From the NCBI GenBank assembly GCA_023334545.1, contig JAADVB010000042.1, positions 35,489 through 99,488 on the forward strand: 64,000 nucleotides of DNA, read 5' to 3'. The notes under the pieces are model-generated. The model did no database searches. It saw only the letters and a program-made list of their open reading frames with translations, and was not told where the DNA came from. The translations under genes were made by a program, and so were the position numbers. Shown in pieces: positions 32,828 through 43,605 of the stretch. Position 1 is the stretch's first letter. Every line of letters begins with the position of its first letter. The stretch is from Salisapilia sapeloensis (lineage: Eukaryota > Oomycota > Peronosporomycetes > Peronosporales > Salisapiliaceae).

Positions 32828-34791
32828 TCACTCCCGTTTAAACTGGCTAAAGTCTGCGAGGCAGCCGTAGACGAAGCCGCAGATGACAAACACGATCAGT
32901 AAGATGGCACTGACGACTGACGAGAAGGCTGTGTATATGACAAAGGCGTAGAGACATAGTGGCAGAGTGAGCGACGCGATGGACGCAGTGAGTTTAAGTC
33001 TTCCGCTCACATTATCTTTCTCGACGCAGATCGAACCTCCTGCACGATCCAGTCGTGGGGAGAGTAACCGGAGCTTGATGGATGCGAGGATAAAGCCAAT
33101 CCCTTCGAACCCAGCGAGGCCATTGGCGAGATAGATGAGGTCATTAAACTCCAAGTTGATGATAATGAGAATGACCGCGAGGCTACCGATGATTGCGCCA
33201 TGCGGCGTCACGTTTGTCTGGGACGAAGTGGGCTGGCCGAGCAATATTGGAGCAAAGCCTTCATTGGACATGCCCCACGCCAAGTAGGAAATACAGAGCA
33301 GTGTGCAGATACAAAGTCCAGCAGTACTAACAATTTCGACGCCAGTCGAAAGGATCGTCATGAATGAGCCGCCTAGTTCTTTTGTGACTTCATTTAAGCT
33401 GCCTTCCGTCCATCCTTGCCATTGTGGATGGGCGACGGCAACGCTCGCGAGGAGAGGCAAGGCGTACGTCGTCGGGACTAAGAGACAAGATACCCACATG
33501 ACTTTCTTATACGCACGTGGAGCGTCCGGCACTTCGACCGCGAGCGCCGTGAGCTTGGTGAATCCATTCAAGGACCATACAAGCGTGTTAATGAGTGTCG
33601 TGTAGTCGATCAAGACTTGAGGCTCGGACGGATGATTCGGCTGGATGAGAGGATTCGTTCTTAAGTTCCTTAAAAAGTCCCAGTCACCCGACAATTCGTC
33701 ATCCGCGGATGCCGATGCGTCCGTGTCATTCGCAGTCTCATATCGCAAAGCACCAATAGCACTCCACTCTTCTGCAACAAAGAAACTCCAGATGACAATG
33801 ATCTATGCATACTCTATCAGTCGAAAGCAATCGATACATGACATCGAGATGTACGTACGGTATAAAAGACAAGGACGAGAAGCATGAGGTATCGTTCTAC
33901 TCGAAGCACGATGCGGAATTTCAAGAACGTTGGAAGAGCCACGACCATGGCCATGAAAGCTCGACCGAGGTACTCGATGAAAGTGGGCTTGCTATCGGGT
34001 GTAAAGCCGTCTGTACCGGCAATGGCAGACACGGACATGGACGTGTACATGACGTAGTCGACGCAGTTGGAAATCCAAGTCCAATACCCGACCTGGAATC
34101 CGACGTATGGACCAAAGGCAAGGGCAGTCCAGTAGGCGTGTCCACCTACATGTACGATGAGCCAAGGAGAGAAATTAGGTCCGCATTACAGCTTACCTGG
34201 TTCAGGCATCTGTCCAGCCAATTCAGCGACAATTTTGGCGACTGGGAGGTAGAAGATGACGGTGAAAACGAGGATGGAGATGAGTCCGATCAATGGCCCA
34301 GCAGCTAGTACAAGTACGTTAGACTAGGTCGGAGAGCAGATAGAGACGAGCGTACATGTGACGAGGTCTTCAGAGCCACTGGGGCCACCACAGACAGCAA
34401 AGAAACATAACGCAAGGAGTGATCGGGTTCCTAAGAGCTTTGGACAGGTAGACGAACTGTGTGCGTGGCTCGGACGTTCCGATAGTGGAGGGATCGTGTC
34501 CCGCAGTGGGATGTACGTGCTATCTCCTGGACTAGACGAAATCGTAAGCTTCGTATTCAAAATGGTGCCGGGCTAGAATATAAAATCGAAAGGCAGGATA
34601 GGAATGTGCTGGACTTTCGCAGCCATTATAGCTGCAAGGGAACGTCGGAAGAGCTGCTTTAAGAGGTAGCAGGTACACAACAGTCGCTACTTTATAGTGA
34701 CATACCTTAAAGTGCCGTCGACTACTGGCGTGTGCGAAGTTGCTGCACTGTGGCTTCGAGAAGACGCCGTCAAGACTCGAGGGGAGCTCAT
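32828..34791 (-). CDS. APC-superfamily polyamine/amino-acid permease
   Basis: Probable exons 34791-34706, 34531-34356, 34304-34197, 34145-33859, 33802-32828, giving 543 residues. The last three introns (51, 51, 56 nt) are well supported. The first (34705-34532, 174 nt) is uncertain; a short alternative start is MAAK at 34626 with a weak donor. FFAVCGGPSGSEDLV, then AGPLIGLI and a Gly-Gly-H-AYW after splicing, match the LAT/PUT branch of APC permeases, in which plant and protist members carry polyamines or amino acids with protons. About eleven hydrophobic segments follow, as expected of the APC fold. It should sit in the plasma or an endomembrane. The C-terminal tail is short. Confidence 0.8.
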
Positions 34792-35402
34792 GCCGAACGA
34801 ATTTAATGCACGCAGTTGGATGGATAATCAAGAACATGTGTGACTTGGACTTAGTATGTAACGAGAACCTAGAAATTCTTGTTCCTACAGTATTTTTACG
34901 CTACATCTGCTGATACTATGCACTTTCGTGGCTACTTTTGATACTTTCAGCAATCGACCAGTTCATGTTCATGTTAGTCAAGTATCGCAGTCGCAAGGGA
35001 GAAAACATGTAACAACGCTTTTACGTGTGCCACAGGAGAACAAGCAATTGGTGCTTTACAAAGCTAAAGTTTAAAAATGTACTATCAGGATAGAATGGTT
35101 TCAAATAAGCTGTACTGAGGCTAGATTTCCATAAATCACGAGTAGGAAGAACGAAACGATAGAGCTACGTATCACGTGCAAGCGTATGCATACACTGCAA
35201 TAAAGCAACGAGTAAAGCTATGGCTATCTACCACATCCACTTTCTAAATTAGCAGCGCCACAAACTGATCGGCCGCTACTTAAAATAGAAGCGCTGGTCT
35301 GCGGAACCTTGGAAAGACACAGAAAATCCAATATTTAGCATAAACGTATAACTCGACTTTCTTTCATCCGAACTCGGACTAAGACTCTTCATCGATTGCA
35401 TC
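34792..35402. other. Divergent intergenic region
   Basis: About 610 bp between the permease start and the ELMO gene start, AT-rich, with no coding or RNA signal. Presumably both promoters. Confidence 0.5.
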
Positions 35403-36562
35403 ATGAGTACCGATGCAAGCACCAATGCAAGTACCGACCTTTCGTCATCACGCACCCAACAAGTCGATCCAATAGTGTGGGACGAGCTGCCGGATGAAAT
35501 TCGCATGGAACTCGCGCAGCTTAGCATCGAGCTTGAGACATCCGTACCAGAGGCGAATGGATCTGTCCAGACATCACCAGTTTCTAATAATGGAGAATGG
35601 AGCTGTCGAACCTGTACCTTTCTGAACCATCCCGATGTACAGGCTTGTGAGGTATGCGAAACCATTCGTGTGCCTCGTCCGATTGATACGTCTCCATCCA
35701 ACATATCTGAAACGCGCAGTCCTCGCGAGCGAGTAGCATCCTTTGGTAGTGAATTGTACAAAAAGATAACGTCTCCTTTCTCGAAAAGCAAACGTCGAGC
35801 GCATCTCCCGTCTAGTGCTGCATTGCCATACCTGTATGCCCTCCAACAGCATCTCAATACGAAATGTACGAAACAAGATGCTGTCATTCAGAGCTACTTG
35901 CATCGACTTTGGGTCGCGAGTGGTCTTCCAAGGGACCAATTTTCCAAGGAAGATGATCGATGGATGCAGCTAGGTTTTCAAAGTGCCGATCCTATAGCAG
36001 ACTTTCGTGGAGGTGGCTTACTATCTCTCGAATGCCTCGTCCACTTGTTTGAAAAGGAGGATCAGCTTGTGCTGCATGAGAAAGAAAGGTGGTACCCCGT
36101 GAGCGTGGCTGGTATTAATTTGGCGTGCTTGATGGCTGACGTCATGGGTATCGGGGATGGACAGTTCGAATCGATGGAAACGACGTACTGGGGTCTTCTG
36201 GAGGAAGAGGATGCATTCCATAGACTGTTCTGCGTCATGTTTGACAAGATGGATCGCGTATGGCACCAAATGACGGTATCGCACATGGAATTTGGAGGTA
36301 CAGCTATCTCTTAGATCCTTAATAAAGCTTACTGATGTGCTTCCTAGTGGTGCTGACGGCAACGAGGAAAATACTGACGACATTTTTAAACAACGGACCG
36401 AAAAGTATAGACGAACTGGAGCGCATGTCGTCCGATGTGGATGTGACATCGTTTGTACCAACTTCTCCTCGGAAGAAAGGTCGAAGTCGAGTCGATAGTG
36501 CAGAGAGTGATTTGGAAAGTTGTATTCGATCCGTACGGATGCATCGGGCGTCCTCGAGCTAA
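35403..36562 (+). CDS. ELMO-domain protein with UBM-like motif and NZF zinc finger
   Basis: Two exons (35403-36297, 36348-36562; 50-nt intron, phase 1), 369 residues. Residues 21-40 (DPIVWDELPDEIRMEL) resemble the ubiquitin-binding UBM helix, which has a central LP. Residues 66-88 form a RanBP2/NZF finger: W66-x-C68-x2-C71-T-F-x-N75-x6-C82-x2-C85, including the Thr-Phe pair that contacts ubiquitin in binding NZFs. A basic linker leads to an ELMO domain (about 135-310), with DRWMQLGFQS..P..DFRGGGLLSLECL, the conserved core including the Arg implicated in Arl GAP activity in ELMOD proteins. It likely acts on Arf/Arl or Rac-type small GTPases at membranes marked with ubiquitin. Its stop is 36 bp from that of the convergent ZNHIT1 gene. 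Confidence 0.82.
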
Positions 36563-36598
36563 GGAATGGAAACATAAAATATCTTTCACGTTGGCAAC

Positions 36599-37380
36599 TT
36601 AGGTACCGAACTTTAAACAGCCAGTCTCTTGGTGCTGATCACCACATTTCACACGACAGTAGGCCGACCCACAGCGTTTGCAAGAGTACTTGCCAAAATT
36701 CCCACAGATGACGCAAAAGCGTCGAGCTGGATATACCGAAGAGGAGGCAGCAGCACGCAAGTAATTTGGCGTCTCAGAAGCTTCAGCTTCCGCTCCAAGC
36801 TATTAAGAGTAAGCGAGGGGTAGTAGTTGGGATATAGGAGGGACACATACTTCTTCAAAGACATGTTGTGCGAGGCTCTTGACCTTGAATACTCTCTTGC
36901 TACAATTCCAAAAATCAAACATCTGTGCTTTCATTGTATACAAGGAGCTATACCCAATAGGAAGTGCCATCTTGGTCTTTTTTGCCTTCTTCTCTTTGCT
37001 ATTGACTGGTGCAGTGCTGTCAACCTCATCATCGACGTACATGTCGTCGTCGTCGTTTTCCTCGTTATCTTCCTGATCATAGCCATAGTGATCGGCCTCC
37101 AAAGCTTCCAGACGCTGATTGAGCACCATCGCTCGAGTCTCTTCATCCACATAGGCCATTGCGCGACTCAATTTGACAGTTCGACCTGTTCATGATCGAA
37201 TAGAAAGCAAGTTAGAGGCAATGGTCCATGCAGAGAGCTCCTCGAGATAGTAGCCAAACCTGATCGTTTCTTTTTAGGCTGTGTACGAGCACCATTGGCA
37301 CCTCCAGCCACTGCTAAGTCAGGTGTAGCCTGTTGGATCGTTTCATTCCATCTCCGTTTGCCGTCATAGTGCTTGCCCAT
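36599..37380 (-). CDS. ZNHIT1: HIT zinc-finger protein ZNHIT1/VPS71 (SWR1/SRCAP complex)
   Basis: Three exons (37380-37260, 37185-36851, 36799-36599) with introns of 74 and 51 nt give 218 residues. RLEALEADHY after the first splice is the family's N-terminal block. After the second splice come PNYLRAAASSS.YPARRFC and the HIT finger with C-x2-C...C-x2-C...C-x3-C...H-x3-C (ICGNFGKYSCKRCGSAYCRVKCGDQHQETGC). These define ZNHIT1/Vps71, the subunit of the SWR1/SRCAP remodeller that with its partners deposits histone H2A.Z in the nucleus. Residues about 65-95 hold an acidic run (DQEDNEENDDDDMYVDDE) next to a Lys-rich patch. The reading frame changes at both junctions, so the zinc finger is invisible without splicing. 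Confidence 0.88.
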
Positions 37381-37548
37381 GGTCTGCGCCCGATGCTCGT
37401 TAGGTGCACAATTATCGTGTTTTCGGCTATTTTACGAATTTAAAAGCTGTTTAAAAGGCTATTTACAGTGATACAAATGAGAGTCCGTCTATTTCTGAAA
37501 TTAGCCTAGATAATGCTACTATCTTGGCTATATGCAGGTCATCTAGTG

Positions 37549-38996
37549 CTAGAACATGGACACTGCCGAGCAATGGTCGACATTCTCTGGCACTGGATCC
37601 AATACATGGAACCGATTAAAGTCGATGACCACGCCTTTATCTGTTTTCTGGACGCAATTCTGGAACGTCGAGTCCCATGCAATGTCCTGCTCTGCATATG
37701 AATGTCTCGCTTGCGTCGTGCTACTCGTGCTACAATCAATTCCTTCCAAAATTGCTACTACTTCCACTTCAGACTGTCGTAGATGGTTTACAATCTGTCT
37801 TCTCGTTGGCTCTTGGAATGGCTTTTGCTCCGAATGACCTTCTCGATTGCCATTCTCCAAGTCCACTTGCCGCTGCTTTGGATCCGGATACGCTGGCGTG
37901 AACGACTGGTACTGTCCTTCGTCTTGCTTTGGTGGAAGACACTCGGGCGGGAAGAGTGGACTCCATGGATCGATCCGATGGACGATCACTTGGGGTAAAG
38001 CCATGAGCAACGTCGCTCCGAGTTCGTCATCTGGCTGCTGAATACGCATCTGATGGCACTGGAAGAGACGCTCTGGGTTTGTGTATGAAGTCGAGACGGA
38101 GTTGTAGTCGTGTCGGACAGCATAGAGGCGAATGTGGGCTTCGACTAGCTGATGCTTCCGACGTTCACAGACTTGGAACATGAGGTAAAAGTGTCCTCGG
38201 ATCTTCCGGATGATCGCGGCGTTGGAGAAGAGGATGGTGTTCGCTCGAGAGTTGGCACGAGAGAAGCGAGCGAAGAAGAGACCAATGCAGATGGAGTCGA
38301 GGAAGATACCAGCAAAGGACTAGGATCTACGTTAGTGTTTTTATAGGGATTTGAGTGAAGAGAAGCTACCTCGAGGGATAAGATGGTTGCCATTTGCAGA
38401 CAATTGCCAAAGAAAATGTCGTCCTGAGGAGCGCTATAGCCGATCGTCATCTAATAGTTGTTTAGACATGTCGATGATAGTAGAAAGATGGAGTGTACGA
38501 TTGTTTGGAGGGAAAAGAGATAAGCCTGCATGTAGTTGGAGAGTCCGACATGACAGTCTTTACTAGCATACGACACACGCATGTAGAGGACGCCAAATCC
38601 CATGATCGTTAACAAGTACTACTCGGGTTTTAGTGACATTCCATCGCGTAAATCATTGCAATGGATGCGTACGATAAAGAAAATGCCAAAGAGGATTTTC
38701 GGTGTGCTCGTGTTCAGGACGGTGTGGAAACTACGAAGAGCATTATTAACGAGTACTAGCGTATCTTCACAAGTGCTAACGTACCTGTCATCATAGTATA
38801 TTTTACGCCAATCGCCACCTTTACGCACGATATTGTATCGTCCTAAGGACTGGCGGAAGCGACCTCGACGGTCGACGAAGCGGGTACGAAGAGGCGCATC
38901 GTGATTCACAATCCCAGAGATCGCTTTATTCTTCGTCGGCGTCCGTACGAGCAGCGGTTGTTCTACATCTAGCGTAATATCCATCGGTCCTTCCAT
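37549..38996 (-). CDS. Inward-rectifier (Kir-type) potassium channel
   Basis: Five exons (38996-38785, 38730-38673, 38618-38499, 38450-38370, 38319-37549), introns 54, 54, 48 and 50 nt, 413 residues. Order: slide helix (RYNIVRKG...YYDDSFHTVL), TM1 (KILFGIFFIYLLTIMGFGVLYM), pore helix (NYMQAYLFSLQT), selectivity filter TIGYS (132-136), TM2 (SFAGIFLDSICIGLFFARFSR) and the cytosolic immunoglobulin-like domain (ILFSNAAIIRKIRG, HQLVEAHIR, VHRIDPWSPLFP, VAILEGIDCSTSSTTQARHSY, FNRFH), all landmarks of Kir channels. The filter has Ser where Kir channels have Gly (TIGYG). The first in-frame ATG is 38996; a TTG lies at 39017. The likely role is K+ flux and membrane potential at the plasma membrane. The four introns cut the pore domain only. 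Confidence 0.88.
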
Positions 38997-39203
38997 CCCC
39001 ACGTCGCACTCCACCAATGTACGACAAGCTAGTGGAAGGCGCTATCTACCAGATAGACGCCAAGAGTCGCTGCGACTCGAGTCGTCCTTTGTGATTTGAG
39101 CACGATTGGACAACAAATTGAAGCGAACGAGATCATTTGTTGTTGCTTGAATTGTGTCAGTTAGACCCAAAACTAGTCAAACTATTATCGGAGACACGTA
39201 GCA

Positions 39204-40117
39204 ATGAGCTTCCTCCGTTTGTCGTGCTTGCTGCTACTAGCGCTAGTTTCTTGGTCCTTTGTGCATGCAGAAGAAGCTTCCCCTGTTGCAGAGCCAGAGG
39301 TCCCGCAAGAGGAGGAGCTTAAAGCGCATGTGAGCCACATCCTCGTAGCCTCGGAAGAGGAGGCGGATGACATTTTTGCTCAATTGCAGCAGGAAAAGGT
39401 GCCTCTTGTGCGATTCGGCAAGATAGCAATGGAGATCAGTCTGGATGAAACGACAAAGGCGAAGGGGGGCGACATGGGCTGGCTCACGTACGGCGAAATG
39501 GAGCCGGAAGTCGCGGAAGTCGCGTTCCACGTGCCGTCCTTCCGCCAGGTGCGCAAGGTGAAGAGTGCAAAGGGCTGGCACATACTCTACACTTCCCACT
39601 TTTCCGAAACCGAGGACCCGAGCTCTTGGAGAAATACTGTTCGATCCTTCTTGCTCTGGGCATCACCTGCTATCTCACCCATGATCATCCTGATTGCCAT
39701 GTACTGTGGCACGAGAGCGAGTGAGTCGACTATCAAGTCTGGTAAGAAGGGTCCGAGAGCTAGAGCAAGCCACGTATTGGTGAACAAAGAGGAGGAAGCG
39801 GATGAGGTGCTAAAATTGGTCTCCGAGGCCAGTGATAAGCAGAAAAAGTTGGCCGAGCTGGCGGAAATCAAGAGCAAGTGTCCATCGAGGAAGCGAGGTG
39901 GAGACCTCTCGTGGTTTGGTCGTGGCGAAATGGTCAAGGCCTTTGACAATATCGTCTTTGAGAAGGAAATTGGATCCGTCCACAAGGTCAAGACACAGGT
40001 ATAAAGTTTATTTTTAGATTGGAATGGATAGAAGAGGACTGATCGTGTGTATAGTTTGGCTATCATGTTGTCATGGTCACGGATCGTGCGGATGGAGAAG
40101 AAAAGAAGGAAAAGTAG
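39204..40117 (+). CDS. Membrane-anchored protein with two parvulin (PPIC) domains
   Basis: Two exons (39204-39998, 40055-40117; 56-nt intron, phase 0), 285 residues. A signal peptide (MSFLRLSCLLLLALVSWSFVHA) precedes a first parvulin-type prolyl isomerase domain (about 45-135: VSHILVASEEEAD..., KGGDMGWLTYGEMEPEV...A, KGWHILY). A hydrophobic segment near 150-172 (LLWASPAISPMIILIAMYC) is a likely transmembrane helix. A second domain follows (ASHVLVNKEEEADE, KRGGDLSWFGRGEMVKAFDN) and is completed only by exon 2 (FGYHVVMVTDR). If both calls are right, the domains lie on opposite sides of the membrane. Its 3' end lies 35 bp from that of a convergent, related parvulin gene. Confidence 0.82.
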
Positions 40118-40152
40118 TTGGGGCTTCTAGCAAAATATCCATCTTGACATTC

Positions 40153-40592
40153 TTACAACTCGATTTTCGTTTCTTGTTCATCTTCGGTATCCCAACGCTC
40201 TGTCACTAGCACTAGATGGCATCCCTCCTAGTGGTTTATTAGCATTTTGTATGTCGTAAGAGTGAAAATTAGACACGTACCTCCATCCCGGCACGTTGGA
40301 GTGTGAACATCTCTTCGTCAAAGATGGCTTTGTCGAGAGGGAGAGGCAGCTCTCCCTTGGTAACAGTGCCCATGCTACCACCCATACGACCTGAGGAGGC
40401 TTTACTCCGCTCGATAGCCATGGCCTGGAAGCGTCGAAGTAGCTCGTTGTCATCTTTTGCACGGCTAAGTCGATGCATCATGCCGTTGCACATGAACTCA
40501 TCCTCGACCAATATGTGATAGACCGTCGCTTGCTGCTCAGCAACGATGCTCTGCATGGCGGTCATCGCCAGTGCGCATAAGAAGACGAACAT
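40153..40592 (-). CDS. Small secreted parvulin-like prolyl isomerase
   Basis: Two exons (40592-40281, 40227-40153; 53-nt intron, phase 0), 128 residues. An N-terminal hydrophobic stretch (MFVFLCALAMTAMQSIVA) is a plausible signal peptide. One PPIC domain follows: VYHILVEDE, then GGSMGTVTKGELPLPLDKAIFDEE, and after splicing GCHLVLVTER. Parvulins catalyse cis-trans isomerisation of peptidyl-proline bonds. The domain is compact and some loop residues are missing, so activity is uncertain. Tail-to-tail arrangement with the two-domain parvulin gene suggests an inverted duplication. Confidence 0.75.
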
Positions 40593-40727
40593 GACCGTAA
40601 TACGTGTGCGTTTTAACTGTGGACTTGCTATCTTCAGAATTTAAATATCGTATCTCCAAGATAAAAATATATTTGCATTTGGATTTATATCGCATGCATT
40701 CGGAATAGAATTTGATTAGCAGCACGG

Positions 40728-41310
40728 ATGCCGTCTTCATGCTCCGAGGCACCGTCGAAACGATCAAGACGACGGTCCTTGTCTGTGCCAGAGGAAAAAC
40801 GTCGTGCGTGTATTGAACTCCGGCAAAGTGGAGCGTCATGGTCGAAAATTGCGACTGATTTAGGTAGCTTCCTCCTACTGCGTATGCAATCGAGTATGAC
40901 GAACGTCTTCTGTAGGCATCGCTCGCTCCACGGTTCGATGTATCGTGCTCAGATATGACCAGACTGGCAGCACAGAGGACAAGAAACGCAGCGGTAGGCC
41001 GTCTGCGACGAAACCAGAGGAAGATGAGCTCATCGCGAGTCTTGCCATGAGCCACAAGACGCACTCGCGCAACCATCTCATGGCACTCTTAAAGGAGAAA
41101 GGTGTCCAAATCTCCATTGCAACACTCCAGCGTCGTCTCCGGAACTACCATCAGAAGGAGTCTCCACACGAGGGGGAAACGAATTCGTCCGAGCACGTTC
41201 CGTTGCTGGAAGAGTCGAATGAGGCAGCTTCAGGAGACACGGAGCTTCCTCTCCATCTTAGTCAAGACTTATTCTCTCCTTCCGACACGACTGAACACGT
41301 TACAGTATAA
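40728..41310 (+). CDS. Protein with Tc1/paired-type helix-turn-helix (transposase-derived)
   Basis: Two exons (40728-40863, 40916-41310; 52-nt intron, phase 1), 176 residues. Residues about 20-110 read like the bipartite N-terminal DNA-binding region of Tc1/mariner transposases and of PAX proteins: EKRRACIELRQSGASWSKIATDLGIARSTV, then RY.QTGS..D.KRSGRPSAT and a second HTH (RNHLMALLKEKGVQISIATLQRRL). No DDE catalytic domain follows; the tail is acidic and polar. So it is probably a domesticated DNA-binding protein rather than an active transposase. No inverted repeats were seen beside it. Confidence 0.75.
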
Positions 41311-41346
41311 TACATAAGAACAAGAACGATTTTCAAGGCTTATAAC

Positions 41347-43605
41347 TTAGTCCTCGACTCCTTCATTTTCACGCACGTCCAAGTCGGATGGATCGACCTG
41401 TGTCACTTGCATCAATCGCCTCCTCTCAGCCATCTTCCCATCTCGAACAATGTCCGGCCGGAGTTTATGCAGCACACATCGACGCTGCGTATTTCGTAGT
41501 CGCATCAGCACTGGATGCTCACACATGCCCAAGACTTCGCATACGCTCGTGTTCAGCTCTTCACACGTGACACTCGCCAGTCGCTCGGCCATGCGCTGGC
41601 CTAACTTCTCTGCCCCCTTCTCAGCATTCTCCACGACGGTCGGTTCACATAAGGAGCACAAGGCGATGCTGACGGTGAAGACACCGTCGAGACCCATGAG
41701 GAAGCAGACGTCCCAACAGAGCAAGAGCGTGTCGAAACGGAGTTGCGCGTGCGCGGCCGTGAAGCACACGTCCGAGAAGAGTGTCGGGAACCACTTGTGT
41801 GCTAGCATGCAGACCGGTAGTCCTGCTTCCAGCAACGTCTCAGAAAAGACCGGGAGCTGGACTTGCACGACATCTTCCAGGACAGACCCGACGTCCGACA
41901 AAGACGTGAAGAGATCGGATGGCTGCGTGTCTTGCGGTCGATTGGCAGAGAAAACTTGAGGGAGGATGTGTCGTACGATACCAGCAAAGAAGTTAAACGT
42001 CGGTTCGATGGCATCGTCAAAGGCGTAGAGCAAGAGATACGCGATGCCGTTCATGCCCTGCATGTACACTCGCGTCTTGAGCTCCCACTGCCCCTCTTCC
42101 TTGACATCTATCTGCAGCTTATCTACTGTCTGGGCTACGAATGCATTCAGCACGACTTCTAACGCCTCCAACCTCTTCCGAGTAGCTTCTGGACTAAGAT
42201 CCGGAGCTTCGTGACTGCCTTGGAGCCATCGAGATGTACGTGGAATGTCCTTATCCATCTGCACGCGATCGCTGTGTGGGATCTCTCGACGACTCCACTT
42301 TCGGATCTCGTCCTCTGAGATCGAGTCGAGAGCCCATGCAAACGCTGGTGGCCAGTACTCTGGTCGCAAGTCAGTGTACCGTACGAGTAGCTGCAAGGCT
42401 TCGATGAATCTGCCTTCTTTTTGGAGGAAGAGGAGTAGACCACCGACTTCCGAGCCTTGCATCTCGTCTGAAGACGAGGAAGGACTGTTGTCGGAAGGAT
42501 GGAGGTCTAGGTCTAGCAGGGAAGAGTCATGACGAATGTGACGAGCGCTTTCGTCCAAGAGAGACGAGAGCGAGATTTCACTAGGGAGAGAAGTGTTGAT
42601 CTGAGGCAAGTACAAGGACGTCTGGAGGCTAGTGATCCAGTCGTCTCGGTCGGACGTGGATGGCGTGGTGAAGGTGATGGGAGCGTCGTACACGAGAACG
42701 AAGCTGGATGTAGAAGACGGGAGGACGCTGTCTGGGGTGAGGAAGGATAAGTCGAAGAGCTGGGAGTGGGTGCTTTTCGACTGCGCTTTGCAGAAGAGCT
42801 TGTTTCGGGATAAAACGCCAGTGTATTGCTGTCCATCAATGACGAGGGTATCACGTTTGGAAGGGAAGGTGGCGAATGTGAGTGTGAGTTGAGGCAACGA
42901 GTGCGAGCGTAAGCACGTCAATACTTCCGAGTAGGAAGCAAAGGATGTGATGCGCATGCCGTTCACGCCAACGAGACACGCACCGGCCGTCAAGTACGTG
43001 GAGTCAATAGGCATATCTTCTTGGAGCTCGACGCAGGCCATTCGAGTCATGTCAGTCTCTTTATGTGATAGAGCTCGGATGATTCGCTCCATCTCTTCGT
43101 CGGACGAGATGTGCACTTCCGTTAGTAGGTCCTCTGCTAAGCTCTGGTAAAGAGAAGAGTCATCATCTTCTTCTGTCCAGTCCGAGAGACTGTGTAGGTG
43201 AGCAGTGGATATCTGTTGAGCAAAAAATGTAATCGTGGCGATCCACAAGTCCATCAGTTCCTTGGTCTTGCATGCGTAGATCAACTTGAGAGGCGTTTCG
43301 CTCGTGTGGATGGGATATGCCTCGACCTGAAACGCGAACTGCTTACCTGCTTTTCTAAAAGGTACTGGTTTCACTGGAGGCTTATTGTTGTCGACGCTAT
43401 TGCGATGGAAAGGTCGAATACGATACTGACTGTACAGTGTCATGCCACTGCTGGACCGACTGCGCTGTTTTGGACGAGTTAGCGTCCCACTCGTGAGCTT
43501 GTACTCCTTGAGCACACCATCTCGCTTGGATAGGACAATATATCGCTGGTTCCACGTAAACAACAGTCGACCACGGGCTTTACGAACCCACAGACTGCCT
43601 TCCAT
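41347..43605 (-). CDS. PH and TBC (Rab-GAP) domain protein
   Basis: One exon of 752 residues from the only in-frame ATG, at 43605 (MEGSLWVRK); the frame runs open to 43743 but without ATG. Residues 1-130 form a PH domain (GSLWVRKARGRLLFTWNQRYIVL ... MDLWIATI). Residues about 160-245 contain a PDZ-like GACLVGVNGMRI. A second PH-like region covers about 255-335 (YTGVLSRNKLF...DRDDWITSL). The TBC domain starts near 435: RKWSRREIP, then DIPRT (453-457, catalytic Arg finger) and YMQGMN (514-519, catalytic Gln), so Rab-GAP activity is expected. TBC proteins switch off Rab GTPases on endomembranes; the PH domains may bind phosphoinositides. It shares a 107-bp start region with the divergent small gene at 43713. 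Confidence 0.85.
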   Translation of the reverse strand: MEGSLWVRKARGRLLFTWNQRYIVLSKRDGVLKEYKLTSGTLTRPKQRSRSSSGMTLYSQYRIRPFHRNSVDNNKPPVKPVPFRKAGKQFAFQVEAYPIHTSETPLKLIYACKTKELMDLWIATITFFAQQISTAHLHSLSDWTEEDDDSSLYQSLAEDLLTEVHISSDEEMERIIRALSHKETDMTRMACVELQEDMPIDSTYLTAGACLVGVNGMRITSFASYSEVLTCLRSHSLPQLTLTFATFPSKRDTLVIDGQQYTGVLSRNKLFCKAQSKSTHSQLFDLSFLTPDSVLPSSTSSFVLVYDAPITFTTPSTSDRDDWITSLQTSLYLPQINTSLPSEISLSSLLDESARHIRHDSSLLDLDLHPSDNSPSSSSDEMQGSEVGGLLLFLQKEGRFIEALQLLVRYTDLRPEYWPPAFAWALDSISEDEIRKWSRREIPHSDRVQMDKDIPRTSRWLQGSHEAPDLSPEATRKRLEALEVVLNAFVAQTVDKLQIDVKEEGQWELKTRVYMQGMNGIAYLLLYAFDDAIEPTFNFFAGIVRHILPQVFSANRPQDTQPSDLFTSLSDVGSVLEDVVQVQLPVFSETLLEAGLPVCMLAHKWFPTLFSDVCFTAAHAQLRFDTLLLCWDVCFLMGLDGVFTVSIALCSLCEPTVVENAEKGAEKLGQRMAERLASVTCEELNTSVCEVLGMCEHPVLMRLRNTQRRCVLHKLRPDIVRDGKMAERRRLMQVTQVDPSDLDVRENEGVED

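Noticed and set aside
35276-35887. Minus-strand frame of 203 codons
   Set aside because: Lies opposite the ELMO-protein gene, which has recognisable domains; no features of its own.
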